From positions 1,116,001 through 1,180,000 of the forward strand of contig JBCAML010000020.1 of the NCBI GenBank assembly GCA_038503075.1: a stretch of 64,000 nucleotides of DNA, given 5' to 3'. The position numbers were made by a program, and so were the translations under genes. A model generated the notes under the pieces. That model was not told where the DNA came from and did not search any database. It was given only the letters and a program-made list of their open reading frames with translations. The stretch's first letter is position 1. Each line of letters starts with the position of its first letter. Below, one piece after another: positions 36,701-47,910 of this stretch. The stretch is from Gyromitra esculenta (Eukaryota > Ascomycota > Pezizomycetes > Pezizales > Discinaceae).

Positions 36701-39700
36701 GAAGGTCTGCGAGCTAAAGCAGGGATAAGTGAATAAGCAGCCCTCCTCTCGCCTGCCTCCGCAGACAAAATACCAGTTCTTGTGTACTCCAGGTCGCCCC
36801 TGCGAGCCGGCGAGTAAACTTCCCCTTGGCGAGAAAGGTCCAGACCATAATTACCAGCTGGATACGTATCCTGACGGTTTGGATCAATGCTCGAAAGTAG
36901 CGCTCCGATCGGTGATCTACTCTGGAGACCCAGCGAAACAAGCTCGGTTGCTTCTCTGCTCACTCTTTGAAGGGATTCGTTTATGGATGCGTTTGCGGCA
37001 GGAAGGTAATCGATCTGCATAGGTGAATTATTTAGATTCAACAGTCTACGTCTCCTCTGCATCAACCCAAATAGTGCCACCTGCGGCCGTGCCTCAATAG
37101 ATTGATCACTAGCTGGCGGGTCCGGCCAATCTCGTCGATTCGGCAGTGTGAGCAGTGACCGCGGGAGGACAGCTGGGCGTGGGGCCACTTCCAGATCTGG
37201 GTTATACGTGAACCAAGCCGGGGTGCTTTGGTAATTAAACTCATGGTTCTCGAGCGTGGGTTCGCGGTCAGGCCAGGCGTTAGTAGGCACTTGTTGCCGG
37301 TTGGTAAATTCTTCAGATACCCAGTTTGCCAGGCCAGTACGGTTTCTCTCAAACAGTTCATTGTAGTATCGCTCGTACTCTCTCTGTCTGACTCTCTCCA
37401 ACTGCTCCGCGGTTTGGCCAACCATGACATCGAAGACAGCAGCTAGCCGTTCAGATGTGGGACGGATTCCCCGATTCGCAAACAACGATGTTCGTGTTAT
37501 TCCGATTGGTTCTTCGATCCGCTCATTCATCATACCTCTGCCCTCATTCCCAATCCGCACGCGCTCAGCCTCGTCCTCGTCAGCAAACTCAAAGGGAGGC
37601 CCCCGATCGAAGATCGAGGGACCATCAAGTCTTCCCGCAGCTTGCATCGCCGCCGCCGCCCTTATTCCGCCAGTGCCGAAGATAGGTGGCAGCGTGCGCG
37701 TCTCGATTCTTCCTTCTCCTTCCTCCTCAATCCAGCCTCCTCTCAGGTTCCCACTTGCAAGTGTCGGTGGCGGATCAGTCTGCATACCGCGCTCTTCAGC
37801 AACCGCCGCCGCCGCCACTTCTTGAGCCGGACTCTCATCCTCCACCTGTGCCGCCTCTGTCACACCCTCACCCGCCGGTGCCGTCTCCGTGACTATCGCC
37901 GCACCACCGACCGCCTCGCCACTACCGCTCTCTACCTCCGCCCTCGCCGCCCTCGCCGCCTCGGGCGAATTCTCTCTGGTATGAAACTCACTATCCCGCC
38001 TCAAATTCGACGGTGTGAAGAGTTCCGGAAACACCTCTGCAAATTCTCTAACAAACCTGCGAATCGGGTAATCCTCGACAATGTCCCTCACTAGCAACTC
38101 GTACGGATAGTCCTTTGCAATATCCTTCACATCCTCAATAGTGATAGGATCCGTCTGAACACCAATACTAGCGTACGCACCAATGGTATCTTCCCTGCTT
38201 CCAATGCTTTTGTCGCTGCCGATGGCCGGGGCGGGCGCTTGTTGACCTGGCGGGACCTCTTTCTCCTCCTCCTCCTCCTCCTCCTCATCTTCAGGAGCAT
38301 CCGGATCTTCAAAAACACTCTCCCCAAGCTGTGCCTCCAACGAGCGGCTCTGAATCTGAAGCGTCTGAGCAACACCTCTTCCGCGCGGGGACGCAAGCTC
38401 TCTGCCAGTCGAAGTCAAGTTCCTGACATCGGCCCTGCTAATATCCAACTCAACACCCAACTCCTCCGCTCTGTCCTCCGACTTTACCAGCTCCGCTTTC
38501 AGCACCGCAACCGTTCCATCCCGCTCCGCAAGCGCCGCAAAGGCAATCTCCAGATCCGCCCCAGCCCTAGTAACCGAGTCCTGCAGTCGCGCAATCTGCT
38601 TCGCCAACTCGCTCTCGCGGCCCTCCGCAGCGTCTGCGCGCTGCAGTTCGCTCTCCCACTGCTCTTTGGCATCCTCCTTCGCGCGCTTCTCGACATCACG
38701 TGATTTGAGCGCGGCGGCGAGTTTGGTCTCGAGCGACTGAATTTCGCTCTCCATGGTCGACAGCAGCACCTCGCTCTTGCCGTCCGCGTCCAAGAGCTTC
38801 TTGAGCCGTTCCGCTTGGTCGTCGGCGCGGACCTGCAGCTGACGGTAGTCGGCCTCGAGGGTGCTGAAGCGGGCTTCTTCGTACGCTGTCACTTCGGCGA
38901 GCCTTTTTCGCGCGGTGGAAAGGTCGACTTCGAATTCGAGGAGGCGCTTTGCGCGGAACTCGGATACGGCGTGGGCGGCACGGAAGTCGGATAGGATTGT
39001 GAATACGTCGTGCGTGGAGAGGAGACGGACGTTATCATGGTTCAACGGGGTTTCTAGGGAGAGAGCGCTTGGATCGTAATCTGGTTCTTCATCGCGGGCT
39101 GAGACGTGGGAGACGGCGGAGCGGTCGCTGGCGCGGGAGGAAGGGCGGGAGAAGTAGTATGGGTTGTAGTCGCTGGTGCGGCGACGGGGGGAGAGGGGGC
39201 GTGGTGACATTGTGGGTCGCGGGAGAGGTGATGCGGAGGGGGAGCGCGGAAAGAGTGGTTGGCTTCTATCGGGGTCGAGGTGGAATGACCCCCGGTGTCG
39301 GTTGGGTGTGGATGTTAGTTGCGGGGATTCGAGAATGCCCGTGGGCTCATCATCGCCGGCCAGCGTGTCATTGAACTGCTGCGAGTCGGATAGTGCCCGG
39401 TAGAGCGACATTCCCTCCACCATGATGCTAGGCGACTGGGGTGGCTGGGGCGTCTGTGGACGGTTAGGTGCGGGTCGGCGGGGCGTGCTGGGCTCACCGC
39501 CGACCTCTGGGGCTGTTTCCGCGGTCGGTTTAGCTTCGATAGAGCCCTGCGAGTTGTGCGCAGACTGGATAGCTTCTAGTAGATCCATAATCTCTTTCCC
39601 GGCCGTTAGCTGTTTAAACACAGCTTTAAAATCCTCCTTCGTGAGCACTAGGTCTGGGGTTTGTTCTTCCTGGTGGCGCACAGCCGCTTCTGCTGATTCC

Positions 39701-40401
39701 TCGAGGATGCTGTATTTGCCTGCATCCGGAAAACATTCTTCCAGCGTGCGGCAGAGCTTAGTGAAATCGTGAATCGTAATCTATCCATCAATTCGTTAGA
39801 ACAGATACATATAAATCAATAAAAACCACAATTCAGAGAGAGAGGGGGAGGGAGGGATAGATCCTACAGTCCCCTTATTCCCCGGATCGTAAGCCGCAAA
39901 CGTGGTAGACAAAAACTCGCTCGGGGTAGAAGGCTTCTCTGCGGGTTCACCAAACGTAAACAGAGACCTCTCACGCCCCGTAGCGGTGCCAAATTCGTTC
40001 CCACTGCTGTCCGTCATGTCCTCAGAACTGCTCTCGTCCTTCTTCCTTTTCTTTTTCTTCTTCCGTTTGTTTCGCGGAGACGGCAGCGGTATCGAGGTGG
40101 TGGTGGTGGGGCTGCGCGGGAAGTGACGGCGGGAGCCGAGGGAAAGGGAGCGCCGCAGAGAAGGGATGCTGTTGGGAGGTGACGGACGAGGACTGCGGGA
40201 CAGTGCGCTGAGGCCGAGGCCGAGACCAAGGCCGACGGTGGGTTCGCTGATTTTGAGGGGGGAGGGTTTTGGGGTGCGGGTTGGGCGCGGGAGGGAGCTG
40301 CGGTGGGGGGGAGTGGAGGAGAGGGAGGAGAGGGGACGGGGTTTTGTGGGTTCTTGGGGAGAGCGGAGGTCGCTGGAGGAGTGTCGGTGGGGGAGGGCCA
40401 T
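33766..40401 (-). CDS. Giant EF-hand/coiled-coil protein with C-terminal membrane anchor (KASH-like?), 2182 aa
   Basis: CDS is complement(33766..39780, 39868..40401); one intron (donor GTAGGA, acceptor GATAG) joins in phase 0. N terminus: Pro/Ser/Arg-rich with many SP sites. At about residues 172-183 an EF-hand-like loop (DPGNKGTITIHD) is split by the intron, followed by helices CRTLEECFP and KEDFKAVFKQL. Residues about 430-640 form a long heptad-rich coiled coil, then an acidic run of Glu, and a long low-complexity Pro/Ala/Thr region. Next come poly-Gly and RGG-rich tracts and an Arg-rich patch. Near the end is one hydrophobic helix (about 2093-2113, WAVLSFVFLAALFTLVI) and a 69-residue tail with two cysteines (DSCYSHC) and aromatic residues. 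The order EF-hand, coiled coil, single C-terminal helix and short lumenal tail is that of KASH5-type outer nuclear membrane LINC proteins. This is an architectural inference only; the tail lacks a PPPx end. Confidence 0.85.
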
Positions 40402-42392
40402 TTTCTTTGTGTATGTGGGGTTGGGGTGAACAAAGGATGGTGGTGGTGGTGGAGGGTGGGCCTTGTTTGAATAATGGTGATGCTACTTTTACAGCGGTGG
40501 ACGGGATTGACGCTTCAGCTGTTTATTGTCATCAGCGAGCAGAACAAAAGAGCATTGTCTCTTTCTCTCTCTCTCTCTCCTCCTTGTTCGTCCCTGCTTC
40601 ACACACCCCCGGAGAGAGACGTACCGACAGCCCGCCCTCTGTGGCAGCAGTATCCAGTGAATCGCTCGTGGAGGTGGCCGTCCCCTCGCGCACATCACGG
40701 GCCTTTGTCTGAAGGCGTTGAAGAGAGCGCTCTCCGTGCGACGGGTGGGTGGGTGGGTGCGTGGAGGGAATAGTATGGACGGCCTCACTTTGATCGTGGG
40801 CGGACGTGTTTGCCTGGATGGTTTGGCGACGGGATGGGATTGGGCGAGCGCGTAATTGGACAGGGGTGGCAGGCAAGCAGGCAGGGTAATTGGGTTAGGG
40901 GTGGATGGAGATGGGATGCAGGATTGGGGTACGGGGCCATGTATTCTGTCTGCCAGTGGGATACAATGGGACGGGCGAGGGAGATGTCCATGGCCGATCA
41001 CTCGGTGATGTAATGCACGCTTGACCCTGCATACCGCAGTCCTCCCCCACATAACACCGTCTGCAGGACAGACGGTGCCAGACTGGGCCAGAGTGAGCTA
41101 CATCGAGAGGGCTTTAAATTGGTTTAGACGGGAAGAGGAACCGGGAAGAATACTGCCGCAGCCAGCTCTGTTCGTCGATGAGGCTCGCTAAAGCCACACG
41201 GCTAGTGCCACCGCCCGTAGCACAGAAGCGATCTTGCTAGCGGGGGATCTGTAGAGCAAATGCTGTTTTGACAGCAGCAGATAAAACAGAATGGCATCCG
41301 GCAAAAAGGATCGAGGAACTGCCATCCCGGGAGAAGGGTAGACACGCGTACCACAATATTCGCGCGTCACGGAGCCCTTGAAGCGAGTTCGCTGGCCGCT
41401 CAGACAGCACATGCACTTACTGCCGTACTCTACAATCAAACACAGAGAACGGTCTAACATTGTAGAGCTTCTAGGTAGAGTCTTGCAGCCAGTCCTATTG
41501 TTAAAAATATCGCCGCCAGAAATTCTCAAACCCCGAGGCTCGCATCTTTCGATCCTTTTGTTCGCTACAGAATAAACTTGGAGATTGAATGGAGAACGCA
41601 GGTGCCAAGGGCTAGGTGTTGCCCCTAATCGGCGGAAACAATGGTATGGGCCGGTCAGTGAGATGGACAGCTAGGTTCACCCAGAGACCAGAATCGACAG
41701 CTCGGCACTAGCTAGCATCGTTACCGCTGAGCTCCCTCCCCCAGTTCTCGCCAGTCTGCCCACCGCTCCACACACGTCCCTTCACGTCCCATCACTCGAC
41801 ACAGTCCCAAGCCAATTCTTGGCGCCAAGACCCGTACCTGATTTCGCTGCAGCTTATGATCCAGATTTGTGCCTCTTCACCGTCCATCACTCGACGCCCA
41901 TCCGCACGCCAATCGTCTTACCTATCCCACCATAGCATGAGCATGGAAGTGTCTCCGACGCCTCTTCGTCAACCTCCACAGCCCCGAGTGACAGCCCATG
42001 AACCGCAGCCCCAACCCTAACCCTTCGGCTGTCCAATCGACCAGCGCCAACCGGAACTGACTAAGCAGCCGCAGCCGGGTCTTGGCATGGCATTGAGCCG
42101 CGTCCCCAACGTCGTGGTCCTTTTCAGCTTCTGGGAGATGCACCACACGAACGAGGGCGGTTTTCTTCCGACGACCTGCGAACACACGATAGCCCGCGAG
42201 ACAGTACAGCCCAGTGCAGACAGTACCGTGCAGTGCAGTGCAGTGCAGTGCAGTACGAGGACATCGCAGGACAGGGACGCGGACAGCACGAGGGCATACG
42301 TCGACCTCTAGCTCAGCTCATCCCAGCTCATCCCAACGCCGTCTCCGCCCGCCTCCCGCACAGCGGGCAGTCCCACCCCTCCGCCCGGCACA
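40402..42392. other. Shared divergent promoter region
   Basis: A 2-kb intergenic region between two head-to-head genes (KASH-like on the minus strand, RabGAP on the plus strand). It includes CT-microsatellite tracts (about 40558-40580) and five tandem GCAGT/CAGTG units at about 42230-42252 just upstream of the RabGAP start. No gene is supported; the open frames on both strands are compositional. Confidence 0.5.
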
Positions 42393-45300
42393 ATGTTCAC
42401 CAACCTGCTCGCCAAAGCCGCCTCCTTCATCACCGAGCCCGCCCCGTCACCCACCACCTTCTCCCGCCCCACCAAGACCACCCTCTTCCGCAACCACTTC
42501 CGCCTCCCCGACTCCCAGTCCCCCCTGCAGGAGATCACCTGCGAGCTGACCCTGCCCTCCGGCGACCACTACGCCGGCAAGCTCTACCTCTCCGAGAGCT
42601 TCCTCTGCTTCTCCCCCAACCCGCCCTCCACCTCCTCCACCGCCTCCGCCACCGCCGGCATCGGCTTCACCCTGCCGCTGTGCGCTGTCCGCCGCGTCGA
42701 GCGGCTGCACAGCCGCAGCTACATGTTTGCCCTCGCCATCACCACCTGGCACGGCGTTGCCGGCGCCGGCGCCGGCGGGAAGGAGGAGCGCATCACGCTC
42801 CAGTTCGTCGGGATGCGGAACACGTGCGAGGCGTTCTGTGACCGGCTGAAGCGCGGGCTGCGGACGCAGATGGGCGAGGTGCGGAATCTGAGGGTGCTGG
42901 TGGATTCGTGCTACAGCGAGTACTTGCTCGGCGAAAGCAGGCGCGAGGACGAGGTGAAGAAGAAGGGGGAGCGGGAGCTGCCGGACGCTGGGCTGGGACT
43001 GCTGTTCAAGTATCCGGGGGACGCGAGGAAGCTGAGGGATCGGAGCAAGATGAGGCTGTGGGCGGAGTATCTCAGGGAGAATGGAAGGAATGTTACTTTG
43101 GTTCGACAGCCGACTTTTCATAAATTGATTCGTGTGGGGTTGCCGAATGTGAGATCTGCCCTTTTTCTTCTTCTTTTAATCGGGTGGGGGGGGGATGGTG
43201 CTGATGTGGTGTAGCGGCTTCGTGGAGAGATGTGGGAGCTTTCGTCGGGGTCGATCTATCTACGGCTGTTCTCGCCTTCGCTGTATACTGATATCTTGTC
43301 GGAATACGAGGGACGGCATTCGCACAGCATTGAGGAGATCGAGAAGGATCTGAACCGGTCGTTGCCGGAGTATCGCGGTTTTCAGAACGATGAAGGCATT
43401 GGAAGGCTGCGAAGGGTGCTGGGAGCTTATAGCTGGAGGAATGAGGAAGTTGGTTATTGTCAAGCTATGAATATTGTCACGGCTGCGCTACTAATGTAAG
43501 TCTGCCATCCGATCATTGACACCCATTAAGCCCAGTATTGACATCACGTATAGCTACATGTCCGAAGCACAAGCCTTCTTTCTTCTCTCGACGCTTTGCG
43601 ATCGTCTTGTTCCTGGTTACTACAGTAAGACTATGTACGGCACCCTCCTCGACCAACGCGTCTTTGAATCGCTGGTGGAGAAAACCATGCCGATCCTCTG
43701 GGAGCATCTCGTCAAATCGGATGTGCAGCTGTCCGTTGTATCTCTGCCGTGGTTCCTCTCGCTATACATCAACTCCATGCCGCTAGTATTCGCCTTCCGC
43801 GTCCTCGACGTCTTCTTCCTCGAGGGCCCGAAAGTACTGTTCCAAATCGGCCTCGCGATCCTACGTATTAATGGGGAAGAACTACTTGACGCTACAGATG
43901 ACGGCGCCTTCATATCGATTCTAAAGAGCTACTTTTCACGCCTCGACGAATCTGCGCACCCACGTAGCGATAACGAAAAGCTTCGCGCCGTGACGCGGTT
44001 CCAAGAGTTGATGGTTGTGGCGTTCAAAGAGTTTGCCGGAATCACCCAAAGCACAATAATGGAGCAACGGACCCGCCACAAAGACGCCGTCCTTTCATCC
44101 ATCGAGTCTTTCGCGAAGCGAACCCAGCTCCGAAATCTCGGCCCGGAGTCTAAACGCCTGTCGCCGCCGGAACTCTCCGCCGTCTACGATCGCTACTACG
44201 GCGTGCTGTACGAGCGCCAAGCACGCCTCCAGATGATTGCAGAGGAAGTCGACAAGATCGCAGCACGCAAACGCGGTTCTTCTTCGCCCGCTATTCCGCC
44301 CGCCGGTGCCAATAACGGAGAACGCGGCCGCGTTGGTCTGGGCCCTACGCCTGGCGAGACGGGTATGGATTACGATTGTTTCCGCGAGTTTATGACCGGG
44401 ATAGCGCCGTGGGCGATTGCGACCGCCACCGCAGCGTCGCCGTCGCCAGACGCGCCAACCCAGGGATTCTTCGGATCGTATGGGATTACGAGCGGGACGG
44501 CCGCGGCCGCTGCTGCGAGGAAGAACCTGCTGAATCCGTGGGGAGCGGGGAACCCGGAACCGGCAGAACACGAGTTTTTGAAGCGGCTGTTTAGACGCTG
44601 GGACGTGGGCATGAGGGGACAGCTGACGCTCGGTAATGTAGTGGCTGGACTGGCAAGCGTGGTTGGCGGGAAGCGCGATATCATGGGCATGATTAATTAC
44701 TGGTTCGAGCTGTACGACGATGACGGAGACGGCCGAGTCGACCGCGAGGGAATCCTCCGCATCACCGAAGCACTGCTGTTCGTCACCCGCCGCGGATACG
44801 GCCGCGAGGGCACGGAAGACGAATCGCTCGAGGAGGAAAAGGTACTTAGTGCCGTGAGTAGCTTCACCAGGATGTGTTTCGAGTACGCAGACCCCGACCG
44901 ACCTACAGGCCGACCTACAGGCAACAAAGAAGGCGAAGAAGAGGACGAAGATCTACCAGAGTTTCTCTCCGACCGACCTACAGGCCAACTTACAGGCAAC
45001 GAGGAAGAAGACGAAGAAGAAGATCTACTAGACCTCCTCCCCGACACCCACCACCCACCAACCCCCACCACCGAAAAGGAGAAAGCGAATCTCGCGCTCG
45101 ATCCGAACAACCCACTCCATATCACGCTGCCCACCTTCCGCATGGTGATTCTCGCCGACGAGGCACTCGAGCGCTTCTTCGAGCGCGGGTTCGCAGAAAC
45201 ATTCCTTCTCCTCCCCGTCGACGGCGCTGTCGCCACGCTCGTCCCACCACCGAACACCGCGCCACACCGCATCCCGATCCTGCCGTCGCCGGCGGTGGTC

Positions 45301-45648
45301 GCCGGCACAACAAAGGGCCTGCGCGGGGTGCTGGACGGCATCGTTGACGAAGGGATGAGGGTCGCCGCGGAGGTGCGACGGCGGATGGAGGAAGTTGCGG
45401 TGGAGGGCGAAGAGGACGAAGACGAAGACGCTCGAAGGGAAGCGGACGGCAGGAGCATTATGGAGGTGGATAGAGAGCTGCTGAAAGGTGCGGAAGCGGA
45501 GACTGTGGCGGCGGTGGTGGTGGCGACGACGTTGGATGTGCCGGAGGGGACGAGGGAGGGGAGGGCGGTTGTTAGAGATGGTGAAGGGGGGAGGAGGAGT
45601 GGGAGTATTGGGAGTGGAGCGGGGACGGTGGAGTTTTGGAGTAGGTAG
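42393..45648 (+). CDS. GRAM-TBC-EF-hand Rab GTPase-activating protein (Gyp2/Mdr1-like), 1043 aa
   Basis: Exons 42393..43148, 43215..43495, 43554..45648; introns have GTGAGA/TGTAG and GTAAGT/TATAG and close in phase. A GRAM domain occupies roughly residues 30-150 (lipid or protein binding). The TBC domain starts at about residue 253 ([13 protein letters not shown]). Arg finger R300 sits in IEKDLNRS and Gln finger Q335 in VGYCQAMN, both intact, so GAP activity toward a Rab is expected. Downstream helices ([32 protein letters not shown]) fit the family. An EF-hand-like pair follows ([26 protein letters not shown], the latter canonical). Yeast Mdr1/Gyp2 has the same GRAM-TBC order and acts on Ypt6/Sec4-type Rabs. 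A 25-residue acidic repeat is duplicated in the linker. Coding DNA is markedly GC-rich compared with flanking spacers. Confidence 0.95.
44896..45045 (+). repeat. Two tandem 75-bp units within the RabGAP gene
   Basis: Units start at 44896 and 44971, each opening GACCGACCTACAGGC. They encode [18 protein letters not shown]... and [18 protein letters not shown].... The exact multiple of three keeps the frame, and near-identical starts suggest a recent slippage or duplication in an unstructured acidic linker. Confidence 0.75.
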
Positions 45649-47538
45649 TTGTTATGGTGGGAGAGATTGGGAAAGGGAGGAGTGGGGGTTGTGGGGGGTT
45701 GTATATTTAGATTTTTTTTTTTTTGTGCATGAGTTATAGTAGGTTTCATTTTACTTTTATGTGGTTTTCTGCTTCTTTTTCTCCCCCTTTTTCTTTTTCT
45801 TTTTTTGGCTCAGTAAGTTATTTGCGGATGGATAGCTGTATAGCTACGTAGTTGATGGTCGAAGAAAGGAGGGATGCAATCGGGATGCAAGAGAGAGGGG
45901 GGAGGGGGGAGGGGTATGTTCGGGGAGGAAAAGTATTAGCAAGTTGGATGGTAGGACGCGGACGATAAGTTTCTGTTGCAATGGTTTGGAGACGAGAATG
46001 GAGGTTGAAAGATGGGCATCGGATGGAGGAGATTTGTTATTTAGGTATTAAGAAGGTATTATACGCCAGTTTGCTACAGTTTAGTATGTTCTGACGGTTT
46101 AGTTTGGCTCTGTTTGGCTCTGTTTGGCTCTGTTTGGTTTGGTTTGGTTTGGTAGGCCTAGGGTTATGTAGGTAGGTAGGTAGGTATTCTACATAATGTT
46201 TGAGATATGGTTTTATCTAGTTTGTGGGATGGCTTAGTTTAGTGCTATGCCATTGGCTGGGACAGGCTTCCTCTCATCCCTACGTATGTTGCCATTGGCT
46301 GCTGCGCACTATTGGCGTGGGACTGGGCTGGGGTGAGTTCAGGTTATGTACTTTGAGCTTCACTTCGTGCGGGCACGCGGGTTGGTGGTTTTGGGTAACA
46401 AGGTAGATTAGCTCTGAAGTTTAGGTAGAGTACACGTAGCAAATAAATCTTGGGAGACGGAGATTTCCATAAATTTCTTAATATTGGCCTTCTTTTTTTA
46501 ACTTATTTTTCTTGAACAGGGGTATCTTGAGACGACAGTTTTTCCATCATTTCGTATTTTTGACTACTTTGATATGTGATGATGGTCGTTGGAGTGAGTG
46601 GACGTATGAGGTAGATTCTCTGGAGATAAGGCCTTTTTTTTTTTTTTTAATAGCAAGAGATAATAGAATAACTGCTTTACTGCTCGTAAATATCTTCTAC
46701 CAGAGATAGTTACATGTGTGTTGACGGTTTTTGCTAATGCGTTAGCTATGGGCTCCAGTAAATATGCTTAGTTGCGAATTCTTCGCACGAATACCTCGGT
46801 TATTTGCCCAATTAAACAAGTATCACAGTCTTACCGCAATTGCAGTCTCTTCTAAGATGCGTCTGTGATGTGAATGTCGGGGATAAAGGGGTTTGTAGGA
46901 GTGTGATTTTTTGCCTTTCTGATAGTGCTAGCTTGTTGGTGTTCCAGTAATGGACAATATATATGTGTGTCGTATAAGACCGAAATCTAGTAGACTGTAT
47001 AGCTGTGATAAGTAAAGCTAGTACATTTGCTTTTTGATACGTGTTGGTGTTTAGGTGGAGTAATGTTCGGATACTGCTTTTGGGGTGTGTTGTTGGAGGG
47101 TGGAGGGTGGAGATGTATGAATGCTGTTGGGGGATCGCGTCCCTACTCCCATCCCCTCTCTCCTAGTTTTTCGCTGTGAGAGTGGAAGCTAGTAATGGTG
47201 TAGCTGTTGATAGACAAGACCTAAATCCAAGAAAACTTCTGTTCAAAACGGCTGAAATAGCTAAGGTTGAAATCTTATATCCTTTATGCCATTCAGAAAA
47301 TGTTGAAACATCAATAGAGAAGTTAAAGTATTCTAACAGGACTTCGGACATCAGAGTAGATTTATAACAGCCAGGAGTATATGGTGATAGTGATGACGAT
47401 GCGCTGTTTCCCCTCCATTGCATTTTCTACCTCTACCTATCTCTCTCTCCTTGTCTGATAGTTACAGCCACCTTCGCCGAAAGCTCTACAGCACAGATAT
47501 ATATACAATACACTCGTCCCTCCTCACTTGCTTCAGTA
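45649..47538. other. Spacer with microsatellites
   Basis: The 3' flank of the RabGAP gene, then T-rich and G-rich low-complexity DNA and the (GTTTGGCTCT)n/(TAGG)n tracts at about 46102-46184. No gene is supported. Confidence 0.5.
46102..46184 (+). repeat. GTTTGGCTCT / GGTTT / GTAG tandem tracts
   Basis: Three GTTTGGCTCT units run into GTTTG-GTTTG units ending at about 46152, then a (GTAG)4 run at about 46168-46184. These are simple slippage-prone repeats. Confidence 0.7.
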
Positions 47539-47910
47539 TTATTCCGGATCGTCGTAACCTACGGGGATCATCCGAGGGCGGTTTGGTACTACAACATCGC
47601 GTTAGCACTTCGTACCGTCCCTCCTTGCCATATTTCTATCCGCCCCCGCCCCCTCCACCTCCTCCTACAACTGTAGCTATCCAGAACCCAACACCAACGA
47701 ACCCACAAGGAAAGAGATGCACATACTCGGATAAGTTGACGGGATTTTCGACCTCTCAGTAATGCCCAGCTTGCGCTTCAGGGGGATCGATGCTAAAAAG
47801 ACAATCGGGCCCGCGGCACCCATCATGACGGACCAGAAAAGGGCAGGGCTTGTATGGGAGGCATAGCGTAGGTAGCGGAACGGCTGGTTCCAGAAGTATG
47901 GAGTTGACAT
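47539..47910 (-). CDS. nuo9.5: NADH:ubiquinone oxidoreductase 9.5 kDa subunit, 77 aa
   Basis: CDS is complement(47539..47588, 47727..47910). Exon 1 (MSTPYFWNQPFRYLRYASH..., PALFWSVMMGAAGP, ...STYP) ends at donor GTATGT. The acceptor GTTGTAG precedes exon 2, which supplies PNRPRMIPVGYDDPE and stop. The spliced protein has the length and the pattern of the Neurospora 9.5 kDa accessory subunit of complex I: FW..P.RYLR.ASH.KPA.FWSV..GA.GP at the start, then TYP.P...R.IP.GYDD at the end. It has one membrane helix (about residues 24-42) in the mitochondrial inner membrane. Without splicing the conserved C terminus is lost. Gene symbol follows the Neurospora name. Confidence 0.93.

Noticed and set aside
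42447..43121. 224-codon minus-strand frame opposite the GRAM domain.
   Set aside because: Compositional shadow of the RabGAP coding exon.
44697..45749. Long minus-strand open frame (about 350 codons) opposite the RabGAP gene.
   Set aside because: Ser/Pro/Thr-rich shadow created by the GC-rich codons of the sense strand; no domain or splice signals.
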